This document shows, piece by piece, positions 9,098-17,438 of a stretch of 64,000 bases of DNA. This stretch comes from Acidobacteriota bacterium. GTDB taxonomy: Bacteria > Acidobacteriota > Terriglobia > Terriglobales > Acidobacteriaceae. The notes beneath the pieces are model-generated. The model had not been told where the DNA came from. It ran no database searches and was given only the letters and a program-made list of their open reading frames with translations. Numbering within the stretch: position 1 is the first letter of the stretch; each line of letters starts with the position of its first letter. The stretch covers positions 62,001 through 126,000 of the forward strand of contig QIBA01000032.1 of assembly GCA_003225175.1 (NCBI GenBank), in the 5' to 3' direction. The translations under genes were made by a program, and so were the position numbers.

Positions 9098-10354
9098 ATG
9101 AAAGTTTGTTTAGTCACAGCTTTTCCTCCCAGCTCAGAAAGACTGAATGAGTACGGGTTTCATCTCGCAAAGGAAATCAAGAAGCGAGATCTCGTCAGTT
9201 TGACGATCCTCGCAGATCAGATGGACAGGCCCGCGGCCGAGCTTCCGGGCTTTGATGTTGACCGCAGCTGGAAATTTAATTCCGTCGCGACGCCGTTTGC
9301 TCTTTTGCGTGCCGCACGAAGGCACAGGCCCGACGTAGTCTGGTTCAACCTGGTGTTTTCGAGCTTTGGAGATAAGCCGATCCCAGCATTTTTGGGAATT
9401 TGTACCGCGCTGCTACTGCGGCTCTTCGGCTTTTACACACATATCACTCTGCATCACGTAATTGAATTCATCGATCTTTCGAACGGAACTCGATTCCCGA
9501 GGCTATACAAGCTGTTCGGAGCCATCGCGACGAAACTAATGTTGTTCTCGGGATCGTTGACTGTGTTGTTGCCGTCCTATCGCAAAGTGCTGCTCGAAAG
9601 CTACGGTGGGGAGTACGTGCATCTTCGCAAGCACGGAGTCTTTTCGGCAGCACCTAAGTTTCCGGACATCAGCAAACGAGGCAATCCCGAACATCGGATT
9701 CTGGCATTTGGAAAATGGGGGACCTATAAGCGTCCAGAAATTTTGATTGAAGCCTTTGCTCACATCGCCGACAAGTTTCCCAATGCGAAACTGGTGATCG
9801 CAGGTTCCAATCACCCGATGTGCCCTGGATACGTCGAATCGCTGCGCGAGCGCTGGCGCGATTGCCAGCGCATCGAGTTCCAGGGCTATATACCGGAGGA
9901 GGAGATCGGAAACATCTTCTCTTCAGCGACGGTTCTGGTATTGCCTTATACCTCCGCTGGCGGACCAAGCGGAGTTGCTCATCAGGCATGTGAGTTTGCA
10001 GTACCGATCATCGGATCGGATATTCCCGACTTCCGCGACATGGCGAATACAGAAGAGCTCGCCATGTTGTTCTACGAAACTGGAAACCCCGAAAGTCTGG
10101 CTCAAGTCCTGACTGATCTACTCGAGAATCCGACTCTGCAGCACGAGATGGCAGAGCAAAACTTCTCGGTAGCGGTACGAACGACGATGGAGAGAGTCGT
10201 GGGACAGTATCTCCACGCGTTCGCGAAGACTCTTGCATTGAAGCGACGGAATAAGATTTCAAAGCGTTCACCGGTACAGGCGTTCGATTACTGGCCGTCG
10301 GAACTGCCTCAAGCGACAGAAGCGGAACAACACTTCATTACGGTGAATTCTTAG
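9098..10354 (+). CDS. Family 4-type glycosyltransferase (GT-B fold)
   Basis: 418 residues, no signal peptide. It begins MKVCLVTAFPPSS, the usual N-terminal Rossmann strand of GT-B enzymes. The C-terminal half has the donor-binding domain: ILAFGKWGTYKRPEILIEAF, then KLVIAGSN, then VLVLPYTSAGGPSGVAHQAC, where the Glu of the EX7E motif is replaced or shifted. It would transfer a sugar from a nucleotide donor in polysaccharide or glycolipid synthesis. It lies 7 bases upstream of a family 2 glycosyltransferase, so the two are likely one transcription unit. Confidence 0.85.
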   Translation: MKVCLVTAFPPSSERLNEYGFHLAKEIKKRDLVSLTILADQMDRPAAELPGFDVDRSWKFNSVATPFALLRAARRHRPDVVWFNLVFSSFGDKPIPAFLGICTALLLRLFGFYTHITLHHVIEFIDLSNGTRFPRLYKLFGAIATKLMLFSGSLTVLLPSYRKVLLESYGGEYVHLRKHGVFSAAPKFPDISKRGNPEHRILAFGKWGTYKRPEILIEAFAHIADKFPNAKLVIAGSNHPMCPGYVESLRERWRDCQRIEFQGYIPEEEIGNIFSSATVLVLPYTSAGGPSGVAHQACEFAVPIIGSDIPDFRDMANTEELAMLFYETGNPESLAQVLTDLLENPTLQHEMAEQNFSVAVRTTMERVVGQYLHAFAKTLALKRRNKISKRSPVQAFDYWPSELPQATEAEQHFITVNS

Positions 10355-10361
10355 GTGTCTC

Positions 10362-11168
10362 ATGTATTCGCTCACAATTGTCATTCCCGCTTTCAATGAA
10401 GAGTCGCGCCTTGAAGCGACGCTGCACAAACTCGACGCATTCCTCAAGGCTGAGGACTGGAATGCAGAGCTCATCGTTGTCGATGACGGATCCACCGACC
10501 GAACCGCGCAGCTCGTAATGCGCCACATGCTTGAGAAACCTTACATGCGGCTCTTGCAGAACCACGTGAATCGCGGCAAGGGATTCAGCATCCGACGCGG
10601 AGTCGAAGCTGCGCTCGGAGATTTAATTCTTCTCACCGATGCGGATCTTTCTGTGCCGCTGAACGAAGCCCACAAGCTGCTCGATGCCATCAAAGAAGGC
10701 GCAGACATCGCGATTGGATCGCGAGGTGCGCAGGCTGGAGGAAGTGCGTTAGCTCCCTGGCATCGGCGCTTGTGCAGTGCAGGCTTTCGCATGCTCGTCC
10801 AATCCGTCCTCAGACTTCGGTTTGAGGACACGCAGTGCGGCTTCAAGGCTCTCAAACGCAAGGCAGCGCGGTTGATCTTCTCACGGCAGCGCATTGAACG
10901 TTGGGGCTTCGATCCTGAAGTGCTCATGCTCGCCGACAAGTTTTGCTTTATCGTGAAAGAGGTCGGGGTTGAGGTTATTCACGATGATCGCAGTCGACTG
11001 AACATTGTGAGCGATTCGTTCCGCATGTTTTGCGAGGTTCTGAAGATCCGTTACCACTTGTTATTTGGCGTGTACAACCATCCAACTCCGGCATATCAAG
11101 TCGTCTCCGCCCCCGCAGCAGTGGCGGGCGAGTCAATGGAAACTGCTCCATCGAAGCTGGCTGCATAG
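10362..11168 (+). CDS. Family 2 glycosyltransferase, polyprenyl/dolichyl-phosphate sugar synthase-like
   Basis: 268 residues. It starts TIVIPAFNEESRLEATL, continues with the nucleotide-binding DDGSTDRT and the DXD-like DADLSVPL, and has RFEDTQCGFKALKR, a motif of the DPG synthase-like subgroup (ALG5 type). That subgroup loads glucose onto a polyprenyl phosphate at the membrane. No C-terminal transmembrane pair is evident. It follows the GT4 gene with a 7-base gap and ends just before a hairpin terminator. Confidence 0.87.
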   Translation: MYSLTIVIPAFNEESRLEATLHKLDAFLKAEDWNAELIVVDDGSTDRTAQLVMRHMLEKPYMRLLQNHVNRGKGFSIRRGVEAALGDLILLTDADLSVPLNEAHKLLDAIKEGADIAIGSRGAQAGGSALAPWHRRLCSAGFRMLVQSVLRLRFEDTQCGFKALKRKAARLIFSRQRIERWGFDPEVLMLADKFCFIVKEVGVEVIHDDRSRLNIVSDSFRMFCEVLKIRYHLLFGVYNHPTPAYQVVSAPAAVAGESMETAPSKLAA

Positions 11169-11180
11169 CCTAAGTACCTC

Positions 11181-11206
11181 AGGGATCCGCTCTTGCGGAT
11201 CCCTTT
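11181..11206 (+). terminator. Probable terminator hairpin
   Basis: Perfect 10-bp stem AGGGATCCGC / GCGGATCCCT with loop TCTT, followed by only two Ts, placed 13 bases after the glycosyltransferase stop. The T-tract is weak, so termination efficiency is uncertain. Confidence 0.6.
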
Positions 11207-11422
11207 CAAGGAAAAATCTGTGAAGCCGTTCGATAGACCTTGGCGTGTGCTTCTGCTGCCAGCTCCATGGGCAAGGAATATCCGCCGCCAAGAGTCCCTA
11301 GGGTGACCAACTTGATCGGAGTACAAAGAGTCAACACCAGACTGATACTTACCTGCAAGGAACCGATGTCCGTGAGCAAGTCGATGGCATGGACGTCGCA
11401 GTGATAGACACGCACACGAATT

Positions 11423-11570
11423 AGGGTACAGGGAACAGGGGCAGGGAACAGGCAAGGCACAGCAGGCGATGCAGGCACCGAACCCATGACTTTGTCAGAA
11501 GTCGCTCTGATGATTGCAAGGAACTGTTAGCGACGAACCCTGTTCCCTGCCCCTCTCCCCCTGTACCCTG
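11423..11570. repeat. Inverted repeat flanking a 100-bp spacer
   Basis: A purine-rich arm GGGTACAGGGAACAGG... at 11423-11452 has its reverse complement in the pyrimidine-rich arm ...TTCCCTGCCCC...GTACCCT at 11538-11570, just before the eutB start. The rest of the 400-base gap (11207-11575) shows no gene I can support. The second arm leaves no recognisable Shine-Dalgarno sequence for eutB. Confidence 0.55.
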
Positions 11571-11575
11571 TCGTT

Positions 11576-12943
11576 ATGCGCTTTGCTGATCTTCGGGAGC
11601 TGTTTGCCAAAGCCAACGAGGTGAAGTCGGGGGATCAGCTCGCGGGCGTCGCGGCGCGATCAGAGCAGGAGCGGGTTGCAGCGAAGTGCGCGCTTGCCGA
11701 CACTCTACTTGCCGAGATTTTTGCGAAGCCTCTCCTTGAAGACGAAGTCACGCGTCTGATTTATGACAACTTCGACGAAGCAGCCTTCGCACCGATCCGC
11801 AGTATGACGGTTGGCGCTTTCCGCGAGCACATATTGAGCGATCTAAATTCTGGCGAAGATCTCAAGTCGTTGGAGCCGGGACTCATTCCCGAGATGGCCG
11901 CCGCAGTCGCGAAGATCATGAGCAACAAAGACCTCGTGCTCGCCGCGTCCAAGATGCGCAATGTAACCCGTTGCCGGAATACTCTCGGCGAAACTGGAGT
12001 GCTTGCAATCCGCACGCAACCCAACCACCCTGCAGATGATATCGGCGGCATCCTGCTGGCAGCGTTCGAAGGTCTGCTCTACGGATGTGGGGACGCGGTG
12101 ATCGGCGTCAATCCAGCGGCAGATTCCGTCGAGAGCGTCTCGGCGATACTGCACGGTTTACAACGTCTCGTGACTGCTTACGAGATACCAACACAAACCT
12201 GTTGTCTTGCTCACATCACAACACAACTCGCGGCAATGGAGCGTGGTGCTCCGGTTGATCTGCTCTTTCAGTCCGTGGCGGGCACGGAGGCTGCGAACCG
12301 CAGCTTCGGAATAAATCTATCCTTGCTACGCGAAGGTCACGAGCGAGTGCATGAGCACCATCGTGAGCGCAGCGACGTGCATTGGGTCGGCGAGAATGTA
12401 ATGTATTTCGAGACCGGGCAAGGTAGCGCGCTATCTGCCGAGGCCCATAATGGGATCGATCAGCTGACTCTGGAAGCGCGTGCTTATGGTGTGGCGCGTG
12501 CATTCGCTCCGATGCTGGTGAACAGCGTTGTTGGGTTTATTGGTCCTGAATATCTCTTCGACGAAAGACAAATCATCCGTGCAGGGCTCGAAGATCACTT
12601 CATGGGCAAGCTCTTGGGGCTTCCTATGGGCTGCGATGTGTGCTACACCAACCACGCTGAAGCTGATCAGAATTCGGCCGACAACCTACTCGTGCTGCTC
12701 TCTGCTGCCGGATGCAACTACTTTATGGGAGTTCCATGCTCAGACGACGTAATGCTCAACTATCAATCGACGAGCTATCACGACGCGCTGGCGATGCGCC
12801 GTCTCTTCCATCTTCGTCCTGCTCCGGAATTTCTCGAATGGCTCGAGATTGAAGGCATGTATAGGAACTCGCAGCCGGCAATGCTCGAAAACACGCTCCG
12901 GCGCGAACTGATTGGCAAAGCAGAAGAGCTTCTGGGGAGCTGA
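11576..12943 (+). CDS. eutB: Ethanolamine ammonia-lyase large subunit
   Basis: 455 residues, the usual length for EutB. Conserved stretches include SNKDLVLAASKMRNVTRCR, ETGVLAIRTQPNHPADD, FQSVAGTEAANRSFGINL, YFETGQGSALSA and MGLPMGCDVCYTNHAEADQN-like residues near 355. With EutC it forms the adenosylcobalamin-dependent lyase that turns ethanolamine into acetaldehyde and ammonia. eutC follows after 7 bases. No eutA reactivase, transporter, aldehyde dehydrogenase or microcompartment shell gene lies nearby, so this is a minimal cytosolic version. Confidence 0.96.
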   Translation: MRFADLRELFAKANEVKSGDQLAGVAARSEQERVAAKCALADTLLAEIFAKPLLEDEVTRLIYDNFDEAAFAPIRSMTVGAFREHILSDLNSGEDLKSLEPGLIPEMAAAVAKIMSNKDLVLAASKMRNVTRCRNTLGETGVLAIRTQPNHPADDIGGILLAAFEGLLYGCGDAVIGVNPAADSVESVSAILHGLQRLVTAYEIPTQTCCLAHITTQLAAMERGAPVDLLFQSVAGTEAANRSFGINLSLLREGHERVHEHHRERSDVHWVGENVMYFETGQGSALSAEAHNGIDQLTLEARAYGVARAFAPMLVNSVVGFIGPEYLFDERQIIRAGLEDHFMGKLLGLPMGCDVCYTNHAEADQNSADNLLVLLSAAGCNYFMGVPCSDDVMLNYQSTSYHDALAMRRLFHLRPAPEFLEWLEIEGMYRNSQPAMLENTLRRELIGKAEELLGS

Positions 12944-12950
12944 GATCTTC

Positions 12951-13721
12951 ATGGACAGCGATTTAGCGGTTCGTATCGTCGAGAAGATTCGCGCTCGCAC
13001 TCCGGCGCGCTTGCTTGCCGGTCACAGCGGTGGCGGATATCGCACATCTACGCAGCTTGAGCTGCGCGCCGCGCATGCCGCAGCTCGCGACGCGGTTCGT
13101 ACCGACTTTGATCTCCAACAGCACCTCGGCAAAGAACTCATCGAGGAGTTCGGAATCTTTGAGACTGTTACGCAAGCCCGCTCTAAAGACGAGTATTTAC
13201 TGCGTCCCGATCTGGGACGTCGACTGTCGCTTGAGTCGCGGCAGAAGACTGGGGATTTGTGCGTTGCAGAACCTGACCTCCAGATCATCATTGGCGACGG
13301 ACTCTCCACGACAGCGATCTCGGCGCAGGTTCCCTCTCTTCTGCCGCTCCTGATGCAAGGAGCGGTCGCACGTCGATGGAGTGTAGGCAGACTGTTCGCG
13401 ATCCGCTTCTGCCGCGTTGGCGTCCTCAATGATGTTGGCGATCTGCTTCATCCAAGGCTAGCGGTGCTATTGATTGGAGAACGTCCTGGATTGGCAACCG
13501 CCGAGAGCATGTCAGCATACATGGCCTATCGTCCTCGATCAGGACACACCGATTCTGACCGAAACTTGATCTCTAATATTCACTCGCGAGGACTCCAGAG
13601 TGAAGAAGCAGCAGCTCGCATCCTGAACCTCGCAGCCAGAATAATGAATCTAGAAACCAGTGGTGTAAAAGTCAGGGAAGAGTTGTCGGAAAGGAGTTCT
13701 CCACAAAAACTGTCCTCCTGA
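12951..13721 (+). CDS. eutC: Ethanolamine ammonia-lyase small subunit
   Basis: 256 residues from ATG 12951, which has GGGGAG about 11 bases upstream; an in-frame ATG at 12912 would overlap eutB and is less likely. Family signatures include TPARLLAGHSGGGYRTSTQL, AARDAV, LRPDLGRRL, IIIGDGLSTTAI, ERPGLATAESMSAYM and the C-terminal region with SNIHSRGL. It contributes the cobalamin-binding subunit of the lyase. It forms an operon with eutB. A palindromic composite repeat begins 14 bases after its stop. Confidence 0.95.
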   Translation: MDSDLAVRIVEKIRARTPARLLAGHSGGGYRTSTQLELRAAHAAARDAVRTDFDLQQHLGKELIEEFGIFETVTQARSKDEYLLRPDLGRRLSLESRQKTGDLCVAEPDLQIIIGDGLSTTAISAQVPSLLPLLMQGAVARRWSVGRLFAIRFCRVGVLNDVGDLLHPRLAVLLIGERPGLATAESMSAYMAYRPRSGHTDSDRNLISNIHSRGLQSEEAAARILNLAARIMNLETSGVKVREELSERSSPQKLSS

Positions 13722-13734
13722 AGTCAAGGGTTGC

Positions 13735-13906
13735 TTACGTGGTTCCGGCCGCCCTCGGCCGGTAGGCGGCTGGCGATCTCTATAGTGCTAAAACAATACG
13801 ACTGGCTATCAATTTGCGATCGCTACTCAAGGCTCGCAATTAATTGGCACGTACGAATTCTCGGTTCGTCGCAGCCTACCGGCGGAGGGAGGCCGGAACC
13901 ACGTAA
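13735..13906. repeat. Long inverted composite repeat with CCCT-loop hairpins
   Basis: The left arm (TTACGTGGTTCCGGCC... from 13735) and the right arm (ending ...GGAACCACGTAAGCA near 13906) are near-perfect reverse complements of ~36 bases. The left arm holds the hairpin CCGGCCG-CCCT-CGGCCGG (13745-13762); the right arm holds a mismatched version (13879-13896). About 110 bases of AT-richer sequence lie between. It belongs to the same family as 1762-1826. Confidence 0.7.
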
Positions 13907-14031
13907 GCAGCACCTGTATCCCACAGCTCTCGTCCAGCTGCTCTATACAAGAAAAAACCTTTGGATGGCAACAGAGCCACCACCCTCCAGTTCTTATCTC
14001 ACATAGAACCTGCACAATCAGAGGAGGCAAC

Positions 14032-14664
14032 ATGCATCGGCTTCTTACGTTTGTTGCTGCTTATATTATTAGTGGTGCTATGGCCTTTGCTCAGGGAACA
14101 GCGACCGGCCAGGCTCCAGCCAGGGGAACCCAGTCCAGTGGGAACAGCGTCAGCTCCACCCCGAACAGCAATAGCACCTCGCCTTCAGGCGCTCAGGGAC
14201 AGGCGAGTCGCACGCCATCGAGCCCTAATCAGGCATTGCCAGGCGACAGCAATCCCGCGAATGCCACCACACGCGACGCTCAGGCCAATGGAAGCGCTGT
14301 TCGAGCTAATTCAGGTAACGGAGGCACCCCCGGAACTGCCGCAGGCAATAACGCGAACAGTAGCGATAACACCGGCCTGAAGAGAGATGACACCGGGAGC
14401 AATCCGACGAGCGGACACGCCCCAACCAACATTACCAATCCGGGAACAAGAGGCCAATGGTTCTGGATCGCGCTAGGCATCTTTGTTGCCTTGGTCCTGC
14501 TTGGGGCGCTCATCGGGAGGAGTCGAGCAGCGGCGGATATCGATCAGACCGATCCGACCTTACGCAGCACGCGCGAGCCGGATGTAATCCGGCGCGAGGA
14601 GATTTACCGGCGGAGGCCTGACGAGATTGACCGAGATGAGGACCAGATTCGTCGCGCGGGCTAG
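14032..14664 (+). CDS. Low-complexity exported membrane protein
   Basis: 210 residues. A signal peptide (MHRLLTFVAAYIISGAMAFAQ) leads into ~120 residues rich in Ser, Asn, Gly, Thr and Pro, then one transmembrane helix (FWIALGIFVALVLLGALIG, about 142-160) and a charged C-terminal tail rich in Arg, Asp and Glu. AGAGGAGG precedes the ATG. No family recognised; the layout suggests a single-span protein with a disordered external part. The stop codon overlaps by two bases the stop of the convergent ABC exporter gene. Confidence 0.65.
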   Translation: MHRLLTFVAAYIISGAMAFAQGTATGQAPARGTQSSGNSVSSTPNSNSTSPSGAQGQASRTPSSPNQALPGDSNPANATTRDAQANGSAVRANSGNGGTPGTAAGNNANSSDNTGLKRDDTGSNPTSGHAPTNITNPGTRGQWFWIALGIFVALVLLGALIGRSRAAADIDQTDPTLRSTREPDVIRREEIYRRRPDEIDRDEDQIRRAG

Positions 14665-16580
14665 TCGTCGCTGCCGATCAGAGTCCCGGAAGTTGTAGGG
14701 AGCTCCTGATCCTTGTACTGGAGTTGGTAGAGTTTCCAGTAGATTCCGCGCTGGGTCAGAAGCTCCTGGTGTGATCCCATTTCGCGAAGCTTCGATCTGT
14801 GCATCACGATGATCTTATCAGCGCGCTGCACGGTGGAGAGCCGGTGCGCGATGACGATCGATGTGCGACCTTCCACCATTCGCGTGAGCGCTTCGCGCAC
14901 TCGTAGTTCCGTATCGGTATCGACACTGGAAGTGGCTTCGTCCAGGATCAGAATTCTGGGTTGATGGGCCAGAGCCCGGGCGAACGATATAAGCTGCTTT
15001 TGTCCAGTCGAGAGCGTGCTGCCGCGTTCCCGTACCGGCTCCTTGAAACCTCCGGGCAAGGTACGGATGAAATCTCCGATATTTACCTCGTCAGCGGCCC
15101 GCTCGACCATCTCTTTTGTGACCCATTTCGAACCGAGCCGAATATTGTCCGCAATGGTGCCAGAGAAGAGGAATGGATCCTGCAGTACAACACCGTAGCG
15201 TTGCCGCAACTCGCCGAGATCCAAGTCCCGTATGTCCACACCATCGATACGAATTGCGCCGTGTTGAATGTCGTAGAACCGCAATAGCAGCGAGATGATC
15301 GTCGTCTTGCCGGCGCCTGTGTGGCCTACGATTGCAACCGTCTCTCCCGGTTCGATCGTGAAAGATACATCGCGCAGCACCCATTCGGGTTCCGGCGGCG
15401 GCGGTTCAGCTGCGTGGCGCTGCCCGTTACGGTCAGCTTTGCGTTGCACCCGGTTGTATGCGAACCAGACGTGGTCGAACTCGATCCGTCCGCGGCCCTT
15501 CACTTGTCGCTCCGTAGCTGGGCTGACCACTTCGGGCGCTGTGTCGAGCAGCTTGAAGATGCGTTCGCTCGAGGCCATCGCGGACTGCAGAATGTTGTAC
15601 TTTTCGCTCAGGTCCTGAATTGGGCGGAAGAAGCGCTGAGCATATTGAATGAAGGCGACCACCGTGCCCAAGAGAGTTGCGTCTACTAGGGCCCGTCTTC
15701 CGCCAAACCAAATCACGGATGCAATAGCAATTGCCGACAGAATTTCGACTACAGGGTAATAGACGGCATGCGCCAGGATCGCGTCTTTGAAGGCATCCAT
15801 GTGCATCGCGTTTACTTCTTCAAAGCTCTTATAGGACCGTTTCTCGCGATTGAAGAGCTGGAGCACGACAATTCCGCTGACGTGCTCCTGCAAATAAGAA
15901 TTAATGCGCGCAATGGCTGTCCGAATCCGCCTGTAAGATTCGCGGACCTTGCGACGAAAAATCATCGTTGCCCAGAAGATTAGTGGCAGCACGGAGAAGG
16001 TGATGAGTGCGAGCCACCACTTCATCACCAGCATGAACCCGATGATGCCAGCAAGCACGAAGACGTCTTCGAAGATTGAGACCACGCCTGAGGTGAACAT
16101 TTCGTTGACTGCGTCCACGTCAGTAGTAACTCGTGTGACTAATCGTCCTACTGGGTTGCGATCAAAAAATGCCACATGCAGTCGCTGCAAATGCCCGAAA
16201 ATCTGGCTCCGCAGGTCGAACATTGCCTTTTGTCCCACCCATTGCATGTAGTAGGTCTGTAGGAATTCCATGCAGTAGCTAACAAAAAGCAGGGAGAGAT
16301 AGAGTCCGGCAATCTGTCCAATGCCCATCAGAGGTCGCGAGCTTAGCCAGGAATCGAGGAAGTGAGGCCTGATAGCTGTATGCCTTGCCGCCAAATATCT
16401 ATCAACAGCGACCTTGGTGAGATACGGCCCGAGAACATCAGCTCCAGCCTTGATCAAGATTGCGCCAATGGCAACGATGGTTTGCCATTTGTAAGGCGCG
16501 AGATAAGCCAGCAACCGTTTCATCAAACGGCTGTCGTACGCCTTTCCTAGTACCTCTTCTTCCTGATGGGCTTCTGCCAT
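14661..16580 (-). CDS. ABC exporter, fused permease and ATPase (MsbA/MdlB type)
   Basis: 639 residues. An N-terminal six-helix exporter domain (~30-330) is followed by a nucleotide-binding domain with Walker A GHTGAGKTT (~residue 418), Q-loop VLQDPFLFSG, signature LSTGQKQLISFARAL, Walker B ILILDEATSSVD and H-loop IAHRLST. A ~25-residue polar insert (KADRNGQRHAAEPPPPEPEW) sits at the start of the ATPase domain. It likely works as a homo- or heterodimer exporting lipid or drug-like molecules across the inner membrane; the substrate is not evident. Confidence 0.9.
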   Translation of the reverse strand: MAEAHQEEEVLGKAYDSRLMKRLLAYLAPYKWQTIVAIGAILIKAGADVLGPYLTKVAVDRYLAARHTAIRPHFLDSWLSSRPLMGIGQIAGLYLSLLFVSYCMEFLQTYYMQWVGQKAMFDLRSQIFGHLQRLHVAFFDRNPVGRLVTRVTTDVDAVNEMFTSGVVSIFEDVFVLAGIIGFMLVMKWWLALITFSVLPLIFWATMIFRRKVRESYRRIRTAIARINSYLQEHVSGIVVLQLFNREKRSYKSFEEVNAMHMDAFKDAILAHAVYYPVVEILSAIAIASVIWFGGRRALVDATLLGTVVAFIQYAQRFFRPIQDLSEKYNILQSAMASSERIFKLLDTAPEVVSPATERQVKGRGRIEFDHVWFAYNRVQRKADRNGQRHAAEPPPPEPEWVLRDVSFTIEPGETVAIVGHTGAGKTTIISLLLRFYDIQHGAIRIDGVDIRDLDLGELRQRYGVVLQDPFLFSGTIADNIRLGSKWVTKEMVERAADEVNIGDFIRTLPGGFKEPVRERGSTLSTGQKQLISFARALAHQPRILILDEATSSVDTDTELRVREALTRMVEGRTSIVIAHRLSTVQRADKIIVMHRSKLREMGSHQELLTQRGIYWKLYQLQYKDQELPTTSGTLIGSDD

Positions 16581-16669
16581 TGCGCGACTGTCTCATTTTA
16601 GACGGACATCTGTACATCCCGGTCGCAGGAAATGGTTCGGATCGATGCCACAGAAGCAGTAGCCTCTCT

Positions 16670-17374
16670 CTACGGCGGTGGTATTGACTCGGCTGTCTCG
16701 ACCGGCATATGCGGGGCAGCCCTCCACGCGTACTGCGAGCCTGTCCAGAACAGGAACCCTACCCTCGTAGGTTCAAAAATAATTTGAGAGTGTGCCAGAG
16801 AGACGGGAGCTCCTTCTACGTGCTGAGGCGCACGCCGGGTCTCAATCGGGCCGGTTCCTGGATGACGTACAAGGTAAGCCTGTTGTGCATTGGGATCGCG
16901 CCAACCATTCGGACCATATCCGTGAACAATAGCCAACAACAATTCTTTGGAATGCGTCGACTGAGGTTTCGGTTTTGGGGGCAGGAACACGACTCGTTGG
17001 TCTGCAGGTGCCACGAAGGCTTGCCTCGCGTCCTGAATCGTCCAATTGGCAAGCGGATCGTTAACTATCTTGAGCTTGGAATAGTTGGGAAGAACGAGTG
17101 CGGCTAGATCCGGTGATCCGTCCCCATTGAAATCACCAGTGGTGAATGAATGTTCCTGACAACTGGCGTGGACGGAATCGGCAAAGATCCGATGCAACGC
17201 CGCGTTTACCTCTGAAGCTGTAGCAGGCGAAGAATTGATAGGAATGGACGCTGCTGGCTGCGAGTCAGCATTCGACTGACGAATAACCGGCTTCTCGAAC
17301 GAAGCAGGAGCACGTTTTGAGCAGGACCAAAACAGAACTGTGATCGCAATAATAGCCAAATGAGAGATTTTCAT
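16670..17374 (-). CDS. Putative lipoprotein with FG-GAP/VCBS-like motif
   Basis: 234 residues. The N-terminus MKISHLAIIAITVLFWSC carries a lipobox-like end, so it is probably lipidated and exported. A single calcium-binding-like motif, GDFNGDGSPDLAAL, matches FG-GAP/VCBS repeats. The remainder shows no family I recognise. Its C-terminus is proline-rich. It lies between the ABC exporter and the diheme oxidoreductase on the same strand, but the gaps are 64-90 bases and no functional link is clear. Confidence 0.65.
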   Translation of the reverse strand: MKISHLAIIAITVLFWSCSKRAPASFEKPVIRQSNADSQPAASIPINSSPATASEVNAALHRIFADSVHASCQEHSFTTGDFNGDGSPDLAALVLPNYSKLKIVNDPLANWTIQDARQAFVAPADQRVVFLPPKPKPQSTHSKELLLAIVHGYGPNGWRDPNAQQAYLVRHPGTGPIETRRAPQHVEGAPVSLAHSQIIFEPTRVGFLFWTGSQYAWRAAPHMPVETAESIPPP

Positions 17375-17438
17375 TCTGGGCCTCAGGAATTGTCAGCAGG
17401 CGGAGATTTTTGCCTCCGCCTGCCTAAGCTCTTCCACT

